Origin: Providencia rustigianii DSM 4541
GTDB lineage: Bacteria > Pseudomonadota > Gammaproteobacteria > Enterobacterales > Enterobacteriaceae
Direction of reading: 5' to 3'
Length of the DNA stretch: 64,000 nt
NCBI RefSeq assembly: GCF_000156395.1
Contig: NZ_GG703817.1
Coordinates: 124,822 to 188,821 of the forward strand
Shown here: positions 19,527 to 27,220 of the stretch, piece by piece
How positions within the stretch are numbered: position 1 is the stretch's first letter
Layout of the letters: the number at the start of each line of letters is the position of its first letter
Translations under genes and position numbers: made by a program
The notes under the pieces: model-generated
Database searches by the model: none
What the model was told of the DNA's origin: nothing
The model's input: the letters and a program-made list of their open reading frames with translations, nothing else

Positions 19527-20267
19527 ATGAATAAATTTAATCTTTATGTCTGGGTGGGGTTGATCCTCAGCGCCAGTATTTTAGGTGCGTTGCTGTATAT
19601 GCTACAAACGGGTGAAATGACACTTGAAGGACCAGCTGGGAGTTCTAATCCAGAATTAATGAAGACTCTGATGATCATTGCCTGTGTGAGTTTTCCAGTC
19701 CAAATCGTCAGCATGATGGTACTCAACTATAAGCCTACACTGGCGATTATTATCGCTATCATCAGCAGCGTTGCATTAATGCCAATTACTATTGTATTTG
19801 TAATGGGAATGATTTTCTCCGCTATCCGTTGGCGCTACCATCAACTAACACCATTCGATACGACCATTAACGTAGATTTTGATATTCGCCTAACCATGGA
19901 TAAACGCCGTAATACGATGACCGTGATCCCTCTGGCTATTTTGGGTATTGTATTGATTGTATTGAGCCAAAGTATGGGAATGTTTTTATTTGTACTGGCA
20001 GCCTTTTTAGGTTATTTCGGTAAAAAAGCCTGTACTACCACCTATTTAGCGGTTAAAGGTGACCATTTTTATATTCGCCCTAATATCTTCGCCTTTTGCT
20101 ACCGCATCCCACTCAAGGATATGACCTATCTAAAAACAGAGAAAGGGAAACTATTTTTCTCTGCTAAAGTTGAAGAAACAGAAATTCCATTGTCTGCCAC
20201 CCCAATCAGTACAACCGCAGACGATCAGGCTAATATAGAAAAATTACTCAGCCGAATTAAAAAATAA
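19527..20267 (+). CDS. Integral membrane protein, function unknown
   Basis: I do not recognise this protein. It has 246 aa: hydrophobic segments at about residues 7-26, 47-66, 70-100 (possibly two helices) and 132-165, then a ~75-residue polar C-terminal part with alternating beta-like pattern (HFYIRPNIFAFCYRIPLKDMTYLKTEKGKLFF) that resembles the PH-like tails of YcxB-type membrane proteins. That resemblance is only a guess. It has its own gap from gpmA and shares a bidirectional terminator with convergent aroG. It is absent from this place in E. coli. Confidence 0.75.
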   Translation: MNKFNLYVWVGLILSASILGALLYMLQTGEMTLEGPAGSSNPELMKTLMIIACVSFPVQIVSMMVLNYKPTLAIIIAIISSVALMPITIVFVMGMIFSAIRWRYHQLTPFDTTINVDFDIRLTMDKRRNTMTVIPLAILGIVLIVLSQSMGMFLFVLAAFLGYFGKKACTTTYLAVKGDHFYIRPNIFAFCYRIPLKDMTYLKTEKGKLFFSAKVEETEIPLSATPISTTADDQANIEKLLSRIKK

Positions 20268-20277
20268 GCAAACAAAA

Positions 20278-20310
20278 GCCAGTTCCTAAAATAGCGAACT
20301 GGCTTTTTTC
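20278..20310. terminator. Bidirectional terminator between the membrane-protein gene and aroG
   Basis: A perfect 8-bp stem GCCAGTTC/GAACTGGC (20278-20285 and 20296-20303) is followed by TTTTTT on the plus strand and by TTTTGTTT on the minus strand. It sits between two convergent genes. Confidence 0.85.
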
Positions 20311-20323
20311 TTTAAATTTTAGT

Positions 20324-21379
20324 TTATTTATTACGACGGGCAATTACCGCATCTGACAGCTGGCGCAATACTTTTTCTGTATCATCCCAGCCAATACACG
20401 CATCCGTGACGCTTTTACCATAAACTAGAGGTTCACTAGATTCTAAATCTTGGTTCCCTTCAACTAAATGACTTTCAATCATCACACCCGTGATTGAACG
20501 GTCACCTTGACTGATTTGAGCGCTAACATCCGTAGCGACTTCCATCTGTTTTTCAAATTTCTTACAGCTGTTGGCGTGGCTAAAATCAATCATAATACTT
20601 GGCACTAAACCGGCTTTTTCCAAACCTTCACGCACTTCTTTAACGTGTTTAGCGCTATAGTTTGGCTCTTTACCACCACGTAAGATAATGTGGCAATCTG
20701 GGTTTCCGCTGGTATTCACAATTGCAGAATGCCCCCATTTCGTCACTGATAAGAAACAGTGTGCCGAACGTGCCGAATTAATCGCATCTATCGCAATTTT
20801 AATGGTGCCATCAGTCCCATTTTTAAAGCCAACTGGACATGATAAGCCAGACGCTAATTCACGGTGAATTTGTGATTCCGTCGTACGCGCACCAATAGCT
20901 CCCCAGCTCATCAAATCTGCCACATATTGCGGGCTGATGACATCGAGGAATTCTCCAGCAGTCGGTAAACCTTGGTCATTGATCGTTAAGAGCAACTCAC
21001 GGGCAATTCGTAAACCATCATTGATATTGAAACTATGATCCATATGAGGATCATTAATTAACCCTTTCCAACCTACTGTTGTACGCGGTTTTTCAAAATA
21101 GACACGCATAACAATTTCAAGGGTATCTTTTAACTCAGCACGTAATTCATTCAAACGCTGAGCATATTCCAACGCGGCTTTTGTATCATGAATCGAGCAA
21201 GGGCCAATGACAACAACAAGACGGTCATCTTTTCCCACAAGGATATTATGAATAGCGTGGCGAGCTTCATGAACGGTAAACGCAGCTTTATCGGTTGCTG
21301 GAAATTTTTCAAGCAGAGCAATAGGAGGTAATAATTCTTTTATCTGTTTTATTCTGACGTCATCGTTCTGATAGTTCAT
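20324..21379 (-). CDS. aroG: 3-deoxy-7-phosphoheptulonate synthase, AroG type
   Basis: AroG condenses phosphoenolpyruvate and erythrose 4-phosphate to DAHP, the first step of the shikimate pathway. The sequence is closest to the phenylalanine-feedback-inhibited isozyme (MNYQNDDVRIKQIKELLPP against E. coli AroG MNYQNDDLRIKEIKELLPP). Seen: VVIGPCSIHD with the metal-binding Cys, YFEKPRTTVGWKGLINDP, GARTTESQIHRELASGLSCPVGFKNGT and DFSHANSCK. It has 351 aa (E. coli 350). No clear TyrR box pair was found upstream. Confidence 0.96.
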   Translation of the reverse strand: MNYQNDDVRIKQIKELLPPIALLEKFPATDKAAFTVHEARHAIHNILVGKDDRLVVVIGPCSIHDTKAALEYAQRLNELRAELKDTLEIVMRVYFEKPRTTVGWKGLINDPHMDHSFNINDGLRIARELLLTINDQGLPTAGEFLDVISPQYVADLMSWGAIGARTTESQIHRELASGLSCPVGFKNGTDGTIKIAIDAINSARSAHCFLSVTKWGHSAIVNTSGNPDCHIILRGGKEPNYSAKHVKEVREGLEKAGLVPSIMIDFSHANSCKKFEKQMEVATDVSAQISQGDRSITGVMIESHLVEGNQDLESSEPLVYGKSVTDACIGWDDTEKVLRQLSDAVIARRNK

Positions 21380-21689
21380 ACCGGTATATCCACTGTTTAT
21401 TATTTTTTACTGAAGTTGAGTTACATACCTTTTAAATCTCAATAGCTAACAAATAACTTGAAATGCGACAGGTATCGAATTTTTAATCTAACCGTTCCCC
21501 GAGCATCTGTAAACAACCAAACAGACCAGAAAATCATCATTAAATTGTGGTTTGATTATAAAATGAGGTCAAATACTGATATCTAGCACAATTACTAGAT
21601 TTTAGATGAGTTTTATAGCGTAAAAACATATAGAAACGGCTAAACAACGAGGATGTTACTTTAGCCGTTTTTTTTGTATTTTTTCTTAT
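21380..21689 (-). promoter_or_regulatory. aroG upstream region and pnuC terminator
   Basis: No gene is visible. The 3' part holds a strong stem AAACGGCTAAA/TTTAGCCGTTT (21634-21644 and 21660-21670) 20 bases past the pnuC stop. It has an eight-T run on the plus side and a broken T-rich stretch on the minus side, so it is the nadA-pnuC terminator and may also block readthrough into aroG. The aroG promoter should lie at 21380-21600; I cannot place it. Confidence 0.6.
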
Positions 21690-22412
21690 CTAGCCACGAG
21701 ACATTGGCTCAGAGCCATTTTCTTTCGCAGATTTCATCCATAGACGAGAACCATTTAGAGCAATACCGAGTAGCAGTAGGTATTCCAACGACATGGCGTA
21801 AACACCTTGGATAAAGAAAACCACAATGCTAATGACATTAATTACTACCCATAACAGCCAGTTTTCCACATATTTGCGAGTCATTAGGATCATTGCCACA
21901 ACCGACAATACGGTCATCGTCGAGTCCCAGAATGGGAAAGCATCGGGTTCAAGCACTGGCATCACTAAATTAGCACCAAACAGATTTAATACCGCCACAG
22001 CCCAGTTGGCTAATACACCAAAGACAGCATCAATATTAAACGTCAGAACAATAATCGCGAGGACAGAAATAATTAATGTGGTTAATGCGCTTGGTAAACT
22101 TAGCCAACGAATTTTTAATTCTGCCTCTTGAGAGCTGGACATTCGGCTCCAAGCATACCAACCATAAATATTGGCACCAAAGAAAAAGAGTTGTAAAAGC
22201 AGGTTTGCGTATAATTGAATTTGGAAAAAAATCACCGCAAATAGAGTTACGTTGATTAGACCAAATAGGTAATTAATCGTTTTTTCAAAACTAGCTAATA
22301 AAATGCACAGTAAGCCGGCAATAGTGCCTACAGCCTCAATATACGACAAATCGTAAACACTTCCCCATACAGGAATCTGAACTAATGTATTGGCGGTGCT
22401 AAAGAACTCCAT
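21690..22412 (-). CDS. pnuC: Nicotinamide riboside transporter PnuC
   Basis: PnuC is an inner-membrane facilitator that takes up nicotinamide riboside for NAD synthesis. Seen: about seven hydrophobic helices across 240 aa (E. coli 239), with the conserved WGSVYDLSYIEAVGTIAGLLCI, NIYGWYAWSR and MTRKYVENWLLWVVINVIS segments; the paired W/N residues line the substrate pore. It lies 95 bases downstream of nadA in the same direction, the E. coli nadA-pnuC arrangement, and should share the NadR-controlled promoter. Confidence 0.96.
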   Translation of the reverse strand: MEFFSTANTLVQIPVWGSVYDLSYIEAVGTIAGLLCILLASFEKTINYLFGLINVTLFAVIFFQIQLYANLLLQLFFFGANIYGWYAWSRMSSSQEAELKIRWLSLPSALTTLIISVLAIIVLTFNIDAVFGVLANWAVAVLNLFGANLVMPVLEPDAFPFWDSTMTVLSVVAMILMTRKYVENWLLWVVINVISIVVFFIQGVYAMSLEYLLLLGIALNGSRLWMKSAKENGSEPMSRG

Positions 22413-22507
22413 CTCAACATCCTATTTATCATTAATGGTTAAAATAGCATTGCTCATCAATATCACAGACGATTCTGAATTTAAATTAAACCGTCAAATC
22501 ACAACTG

Positions 22508-23548
22508 TTATTTTAGACTTTCAGCAAACTTTAGCATTTTATTCAATGGCTGCATGGCTTTTTCACGTAACTGCTCACTGACATGAATTTGGTGCGTGAC
22601 ATCATCCCCTTCTAGAGCCGCTGCAATCGCTTGTAAGCCATTCATTGCCATCCAAGGGCAATGAGCACATGTCCTGCACGTCGCGCCTTCTCCCGCCGTT
22701 GGTGCGATATAGAGAGCCTTATCAGGGCAGGCTTGCTGCATCTTATAAAAAATCCCTTTATCTGTTGCAACAATCATTGATGGATTCGGTAAATTTTGTG
22801 CGGCTTTAATCAGTTGACTGGTTGAGCCGACGGCATCCGCTAAATCCACTATCGCCTGTGGAGATTCTGGATGAACCAATACCGCCGCGTCAGGGTACAT
22901 GGCTTTCATTTTTTCTAATGACTGAGTTTTGAATTCGTCGTGAACAATGCAAGCCCCCTGCCAACACAGAATATCCGCCCCAGTTTGTTGCTGAACATAA
23001 CGACCTAAATGCTTATCGGGTGCCCAAATAATTTTCTCACCTAGGCTATCAAGGTGCTCAATCAGCTCAACCGCAATACTGGATGTAACGACCCAATCGG
23101 CTCGAGCTTTAACGGCCGCAGACGTATTGGCATAGACCACCACGGTACGGTCAGGATGAGCATCACAAAAACGAGCAAATTCTTCGTCTGGGCAACCAAT
23201 ATCTAATGAACATTGGGCATCCAACGTTGGCATTAAGACATTTTTTTCTGGGCTGAGGATTTTGGCTGTTTCCCCCATAAATCTCACCCCAGCAACTAAT
23301 AAGGTTGAGGCGTGATGACGAGCACCAAATCGAGCCATTTCTAACGAATCAGCGACACATCCCCCAGTTTCTTCCGCTAAGGCTTGAATTTCAGGATCGG
23401 TATAATAGTGCGCGACAATGACTGCATTTTTTTCAACAAGTAACGCTTTGATTCGCTCGCGATAAAATGCCTTTTGATCTGCATCTAAGGACGCTGGTTT
23501 TGGTGGAAACGGATAAACGGCCTGGTCAAAATCGATAAACACGCTCAT
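22508..23548 (-). CDS. nadA: Quinolinate synthase A
   Basis: NadA condenses iminoaspartate with dihydroxyacetone phosphate to quinolinate in de novo NAD synthesis. It is a [4Fe-4S] enzyme. Seen: [19 protein letters not shown], the cluster cysteines in [22 protein letters not shown] and [13 protein letters not shown], and [21 protein letters not shown]. The length is 346 aa (E. coli 347). It is the first gene of nadA-pnuC, with a NadR box upstream. Confidence 0.97.
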   Translation of the reverse strand: MSVFIDFDQAVYPFPPKPASLDADQKAFYRERIKALLVEKNAVIVAHYYTDPEIQALAEETGGCVADSLEMARFGARHHASTLLVAGVRFMGETAKILSPEKNVLMPTLDAQCSLDIGCPDEEFARFCDAHPDRTVVVYANTSAAVKARADWVVTSSIAVELIEHLDSLGEKIIWAPDKHLGRYVQQQTGADILCWQGACIVHDEFKTQSLEKMKAMYPDAAVLVHPESPQAIVDLADAVGSTSQLIKAAQNLPNPSMIVATDKGIFYKMQQACPDKALYIAPTAGEGATCRTCAHCPWMAMNGLQAIAAALEGDDVTHQIHVSEQLREKAMQPLNKMLKFAESLK

Positions 23549-23621
23549 TGCTTGCCTCTGTTTAGCAGAAAGTGGTTTTATAGCTAAAATTTTTCATAAA
23601 ACCCCTAAATCGTCATACTTT

Positions 23622-23639
23622 TGTTTTATATACTAAACA
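23622..23639. promoter_or_regulatory. NadR box upstream of nadA
   Basis: TGTTTT-ATATAC-TAAACA at 23622-23639 matches the NadR operator TGTTTA-N6-TAAACA in 11 of 12 positions, 74 bases before the nadA start. It implies NAD-dependent repression of nadA-pnuC. Confidence 0.7.
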
Positions 23640-23799
23640 CGATACTCCAGTTCGCCTTAGAAGTCTCCAACCTTTTCTCGATCAAAATCCCATATATCCT
23701 CTACCTTAAATTTCATCGACAGTTTTTCTGATTTGTCTTTCGCTTTTCTACCCATTTATCGGTATCTTAGCCACTCCTGTTAATTTCAATAGGTTAGTT

Positions 23800-24675
23800 A
23801 TGGAATCACCTGCAACTTTATTAAATAAAATAATATCTATTTCATTACTCGAACCGAGAATCGAAGCAGTTGTACTGACTGGCTCTCGTGGGAGAGAAAA
23901 GGATATTGATGCTTATTCAGACATTGATATCGAACTTATCGGCCATGGCGTAACCGACCTTTTTAACGACAAAAATTGGGTTAGCCTAATTGCCAATCCG
24001 CTTATTGCCTTGCATTTGCAAAATGGTGGAGAAAATGAACCAGAATTTCCCACGTGTTTAGTCATCTACGAGGAAGGGCGTAAAGTTGATTTTACGTTTG
24101 CAGAGCCTATAAGGCTCAAAAAAATGCAACAAGGATTAGATACGATTTATACCCGAGGCTTTACTGTTTTGTTGGATAAAACAGGGTTAACTGACCAGCT
24201 ACCTGAAGCCGCCAATATCCGTGTTCTACAGCCCCCATTATTAAGACAAAGTCAATTTGATGAGCTAGTCACTGATTTTTGGTTTGAAGCCCATCAGGTG
24301 GCTATCGCACTGACCCGAAATGAATTATGGAGTGCTTGGTCAAGAAGCACGGATATGAAACAATTTTTTCTCAGTTTGCTTGAGTTGAATGCATCACATT
24401 CCAATGAATTTAAAGATGTTTGGTACAACGGCAAGCACTACCAACAATGGATGCCGGAGCGCTTTATCAAAGCAACAGAAATAATTTTTGACTGTGGAAC
24501 TGCACATAAGGCCGCTTTATCCCTGCATTGCTTGATGGCAAGCTTTCTCGAGGTTAGTGCTGAGTCTATGAGTCTATTCAACTATCAAGAAAAACAATCT
24601 GTGGGCTTAAAAATGCAGGACATTGTTATCGGGATATTAAAGGATAACGGGCTAATAGCCGAAAAGATGAAATAA
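23800..24675 (+). CDS. Aminoglycoside 6-adenylyltransferase (ANT(6))-like protein
   Basis: ANT(6) enzymes transfer AMP to the 6-hydroxyl of streptomycin. Seen: a nucleotidyltransferase core VVLTGSRGREKDIDAYSDIDIEL (~25-47) with the GSR and D-x-D metal-binding pattern, and the third carboxylate in KVDFTF (~92-97), followed by a helical C-terminal half (DFWFEAHQVAIALTRNELWSAWSRSTDMKQFFLSLLEL) as in AadK/AadE. The length of 291 aa is normal for the family. Whether it confers resistance cannot be read from the sequence; chromosomal homologues may have other substrates. It lies between nadA and the tRNA-Lys cluster, where E. coli has no gene, so it is an accessory insertion. The ATG at 23800 has only a weak AGGTTAG upstream. 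Confidence 0.8.
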   Translation: MESPATLLNKIISISLLEPRIEAVVLTGSRGREKDIDAYSDIDIELIGHGVTDLFNDKNWVSLIANPLIALHLQNGGENEPEFPTCLVIYEEGRKVDFTFAEPIRLKKMQQGLDTIYTRGFTVLLDKTGLTDQLPEAANIRVLQPPLLRQSQFDELVTDFWFEAHQVAIALTRNELWSAWSRSTDMKQFFLSLLELNASHSNEFKDVWYNGKHYQQWMPERFIKATEIIFDCGTAHKAALSLHCLMASFLEVSAESMSLFNYQEKQSVGLKMQDIVIGILKDNGLIAEKMK

Positions 24676-24686
24676 ATAATGCAGAA

Positions 24687-24717
24687 CTAGCAAGGGAATG
24701 CTGGTTTTTGTTTTTTT
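24687..24717 (+). terminator. Rho-independent terminator after the ANT(6)-like gene
   Basis: CTAGCA/TGCTGG (24687-24692 and 24699-24704) forms a 6-bp stem with one G-T pair and is followed by TTTTTGTTTTTTT. It ends the rightward transcript before it meets the leftward tRNA array. Confidence 0.75.
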
Positions 24718-24821
24718 AGAATTGAAAGTGGTTATTGGTGTTCATTGTTCTTTGACTGAGTTCGAAACCGTGGATGTTCAGGAGGAGACTAATGGAATTT
24801 TATGTGAAGAAATTTTTAAGA

Positions 24822-25311
24822 TGGTGGGTCGTGCAGGATTTAAGTCCTTCAGACTTACACTTCGTGTCGAACCTGCGACCATCTTGTCGAGACATGGCTC
24901 AATCATTGAAGTTTTACTTGATTGGGATGAGTTTGAATTGGATATCTTTAAGATGGTGGGTCGTGCAGGATTTAAGTCCTTCGGACTTACACTTCGTGTC
25001 GAACCTGCGACCATCTTGTCGAGGCATGGCTCAATTATTGGAGTTTTACTTGATTGGGATAAGTTTGAATCGGATGTCTTTAAGATGGTGGGTCGTGCAG
25101 GATTTAAGTCCTTCAGACTTACACTTCGTGTCGAACCTGCGACCATCTTGTCGAGACATGGCTCAATCATTGAAGTTTTACTTGATTGGGATGAGTTTGA
25201 ATTGGATATCTTTAAGATGGTGGGTCGTGCAGGATTACTCGGGCTTTGCCCTCGCCCTTCGGGTCGTTGCGACAAGCGCAACGCTGTCTCGCTTCGCTCG
25301 GCTCGAACCTG
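24822..25311 (-). repeat. tRNA-Lys-derived 132-bp tandem repeat array
   Basis: Four units begin at 24822, 24954, 25086 and 25218, exactly 132 bp apart. Each opens (plus strand) with TGGTGGGTCGTGCAGGATT, the complement of the last 19 nt of tRNA-Lys with its CCA. Three units then carry a 26-nt insert followed by TCGAACCTGCGACCA, a further 15 nt of the tRNA, so the T-loop is split at one point. The unit nearest the tRNA genes (25218) has instead a 66-nt insert (25237-25302) and only TCGAACCTG. Units 1 and 3 are identical over 132 bp; unit 2 differs at seven positions. The remaining ~70 bp per unit has no tRNA similarity. The array lies directly downstream of the three tRNA-Lys genes and would be on their transcript. 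Its layout parallels the 178-bp rtT repeats after tyrT in E. coli. Confidence 0.85.
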
Positions 25312-25388
25312 AACGCAGCTTCTCACCTACACTCAACGTGCAATATATAAATGGTAGAGTTGTTTATTCTTGGGGAGTTTCTTTGAGA

Positions 25389-25464
25389 TGGTGGGTCGTG
25401 CAGGATTCGAACCTGCGACCAATTGATTAAAAGTCAACTGCTCTACCAACTGAGCTAACGACCC
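25389..25464 (-). tRNA. tRNA-Lys (anticodon TTT), copy 3
   Basis: A 76-nt cloverleaf with encoded CCA: acceptor GGGTCGT, D-loop AGCTCAGTTGGTAGAGC, anticodon loop CTTTTAA (TTT), T-arm GCAGGTTCGAATCCTGC. The sequence is identical to the other two copies here. It is the most distal in the leftward transcript. The E. coli lysT/lysW cluster occupies the same nadA-cpoB interval. Confidence 0.97.
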
Positions 25465-25497
25465 ATCTATATTACTTAAATTGTTTACTACTTTAGA

Positions 25498-25573
25498 TGG
25501 TGGGTCGTGCAGGATTCGAACCTGCGACCAATTGATTAAAAGTCAACTGCTCTACCAACTGAGCTAACGACCC
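25498..25573 (-). tRNA. tRNA-Lys (anticodon TTT), copy 2
   Basis: This 76-nt gene is identical to its neighbours, with encoded CCA. It is separated from copy 3 by 33 bp and from copy 1 by 34 bp of similar spacer (both contain TGTTTACTACTTT), so the cluster itself arose by tandem duplication with a ~110-bp period. Confidence 0.97.
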
Positions 25574-25607
25574 ATCTGTACTGCTTGAATTGTTTACTAC
25601 TTTTAGA

Positions 25608-25683
25608 TGGTGGGTCGTGCAGGATTCGAACCTGCGACCAATTGATTAAAAGTCAACTGCTCTACCAACTGAGCTAACGACCC
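25608..25683 (-). tRNA. tRNA-Lys (anticodon TTT), copy 1
   Basis: This is the promoter-proximal copy of three identical 76-nt tRNA-Lys genes, with anticodon TTT and encoded CCA. No tRNA-Val is interspersed, unlike the E. coli cluster. Confidence 0.97.
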
Positions 25684-25754
25684 ATCTAAAATTTAAATCT
25701 CATTGATACCACTCAGATTTCTCAACCTGCTGTTTCTCGTATCAACGGCGGCTT

Positions 25755-25782
25755 ATATTACTGATTTCTGACTGGGGTGCAA
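25755..25782 (-). promoter_or_regulatory. Predicted promoter of the tRNA-Lys transcript
   Basis: Reading leftward: -35 TTGCAC (25777-25782), 16-base spacer, -10 TAATAT (25755-25760), then a GC-rich stretch (GCCGCC) typical of stringently controlled stable-RNA promoters, 71 bases before the first tRNA. Confidence 0.55.
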
Positions 25783-25828
25783 CGCTTTTTTTGAAAAAAT
25801 GAATTAAGTGCGCACTAATCATACGGAT

Positions 25829-25863
25829 AACCCCGAAATGTTTGGTTATGTTGCTTCGGGGTT
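25829..25863 (-). terminator. Stem-loop after cpoB
   Basis: AACCCCGAA and TTCGGGGTT (25829-25837 and 25855-25863) form a perfect 9-bp stem 5 bases past the cpoB stop. There is no T-run on the minus strand, so it may terminate weakly or protect the 3' end of the tol-pal mRNA. Confidence 0.5.
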
Positions 25864-25868
25864 AATAA

Positions 25869-26657
25869 TTAAAGGGCACTCAACTTCTTCTCTGCAAGTT
25901 TTGAACCTGCACTATTGGGGTATTGTTTCAATACCTGCTGGTAAACAGCTTTTGCTTTATCTTTCTGTCCCTTATCTTGCATGATAAGACCCACTTTATA
26001 TAAGGCCTCACTGCTTTTTTGAGACTTTGGATACTGCTTAACTACGGTTGCAAAGTAAAATGCTGCATCATCTTTGCTGCCTTTATTGTAGTTTAACTGC
26101 CCCAACCAATAGTTAGCATTGGATTGATATCCAGACTTCGGATACGTTTTGATAAACCCTTGCAATGCCCCAATAGCCTCATCAATTTGTGCTTTTGATT
26201 TGCTGTTCATGGCTAACTGAACTGCGGCATTATAATCATCTTTTTCATTACCACCGGAGCTTGGAGCCGCTGCGGAGGTATCTGAAGTCGATGACGCGGG
26301 ACTTGATGCACTTGAATCTGTTGCATCAGAAGGAGTTGCTGAATCACCGCCACCCGCTTTGTCCAATTGCATATACAAATCTTTTTGGCGCTCAACAACC
26401 TGATTCAATTTATATTCACTTTCTTGAATCTGTCCACGTAACATATCGATGTCACGCTGGTTATCGGCTAATTGCTGCTGGATTTGATAAATAATTTGAC
26501 CTTGAGAGCTAACGGCTGTCTCAAGTTGGGTGAGGCGATCTGCAGAGGAACCAGATCCGACATTGTTGATTGGCGCTTGGGCAATAGCGGCCCAAGGGGC
26601 CGCTACGCCAACCAATAACGACAGACCGACTAGTAATTGTCTGAAGTTACTGTTCAT
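25869..26657 (-). CDS. cpoB: Cell division coordinator CpoB (YbgF)
   Basis: CpoB is a periplasmic TPR protein that links the Tol-Pal machine to peptidoglycan synthesis by PBP1B at the septum. Seen: a signal peptide ending AAIAQA (about residue 28); a trimerising coiled coil (~residues 37-95, LTQLETAVSSQGQIIYQIQQ); a Ser/Ala-rich linker (~100-135); and TPR repeats (YNAAVQLAM, NANYWLGQLNYNKG, YKVGLIMQDKGQKDKA, YQQVLKQYP). It has 262 aa (E. coli 263). It is the last gene of the tol-pal cluster, 22 bases after pal. Confidence 0.96.
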   Translation of the reverse strand: MNSNFRQLLVGLSLLVGVAAPWAAIAQAPINNVGSGSSADRLTQLETAVSSQGQIIYQIQQQLADNQRDIDMLRGQIQESEYKLNQVVERQKDLYMQLDKAGGGDSATPSDATDSSASSPASSTSDTSAAAPSSGGNEKDDYNAAVQLAMNSKSKAQIDEAIGALQGFIKTYPKSGYQSNANYWLGQLNYNKGSKDDAAFYFATVVKQYPKSQKSSEALYKVGLIMQDKGQKDKAKAVYQQVLKQYPNSAGSKLAEKKLSAL

Positions 26658-26679
26658 AATAGATAATTTCTCTTATCTA

Positions 26680-27177
26680 TTAGTATGCAATGACTGCACG
26701 ACGGTTTTTCGCGTAGTCTGCTTCAGTGTGACCTAACACAGCTGGTTTTTCTTTACCGTAAGAAACCAGTGAAACTTGGTCGCCTGAAACACCTTTGCTT
26801 TGCAGATACATTTTAACTGCGTTAGCACGACGCTCGCCCAGTGCGATGTTGTATTCTGGAGTACCACGCTCATCCGCATGACCTTCAACAACAACACGTA
26901 CAGATGGGTTGCTACGCAGGAATGCTGCGTGTGCATCTAACATTTCAGCGTACTCTGGAGATACGTTGTATTTATCGAAACCAAAGTAAACAGTGTTGTT
27001 CTGTTGCAGTTGTTCCATTTGCTGACGTGCCAGCTCTTCCGCAGACAGACCAGTATTAGTTTGATCCACAGCAGAATCAGCACCATTTTGGTCATTGTTT
27101 TTGTTAGAGCTACAAGCTGCGACTGCCATGATTGGTAATGCGATCATCAGCCCTTTAAGCACTTTGTTCAGTTGCAT
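26680..27177 (-). CDS. pal: Peptidoglycan-associated lipoprotein Pal
   Basis: Pal is an outer-membrane lipoprotein that binds peptidoglycan and TolB and drives outer-membrane constriction at division. Seen: a lipoprotein signal [20 protein letters not shown] with lipid Cys22, an Asn-rich linker, and the OmpA-like domain with [40 protein letters not shown] (peptidoglycan-binding Asp/Arg) and KNRRAVIAY. The ATG at 27177 after AAGGAT gives 165 aa, slightly shorter than E. coli (173), the difference being in the linker. Confidence 0.98.
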   Translation of the reverse strand: MQLNKVLKGLMIALPIMAVAACSSNKNNDQNGADSAVDQTNTGLSAEELARQQMEQLQQNNTVYFGFDKYNVSPEYAEMLDAHAAFLRSNPSVRVVVEGHADERGTPEYNIALGERRANAVKMYLQSKGVSGDQVSLVSYGKEKPAVLGHTEADYAKNRRAVIAY

Positions 27178-27220
27178 CGTTTTGATCCTTAATATTTTTG
27201 CCACACATTATTATTATGCA

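Noticed and set aside
21380-21600. TyrR box for aroG
   Set aside because: A TGTAAA half-site occurs at 21508-21513 but has no TTTACA partner at the required spacing, so I do not claim a TyrR operator.
24822-25311. CRISPR array
   Set aside because: The 132-bp units are repeated along their whole length with no variable spacers, and the repeated core is tRNA-Lys sequence; no cas genes are present.
24698-25430. Real protein genes across the repeat array
   Set aside because: Three overlapping frames on both strands stay open only because the period is a multiple of three; none has a recognisable domain, and one runs into a tRNA gene.
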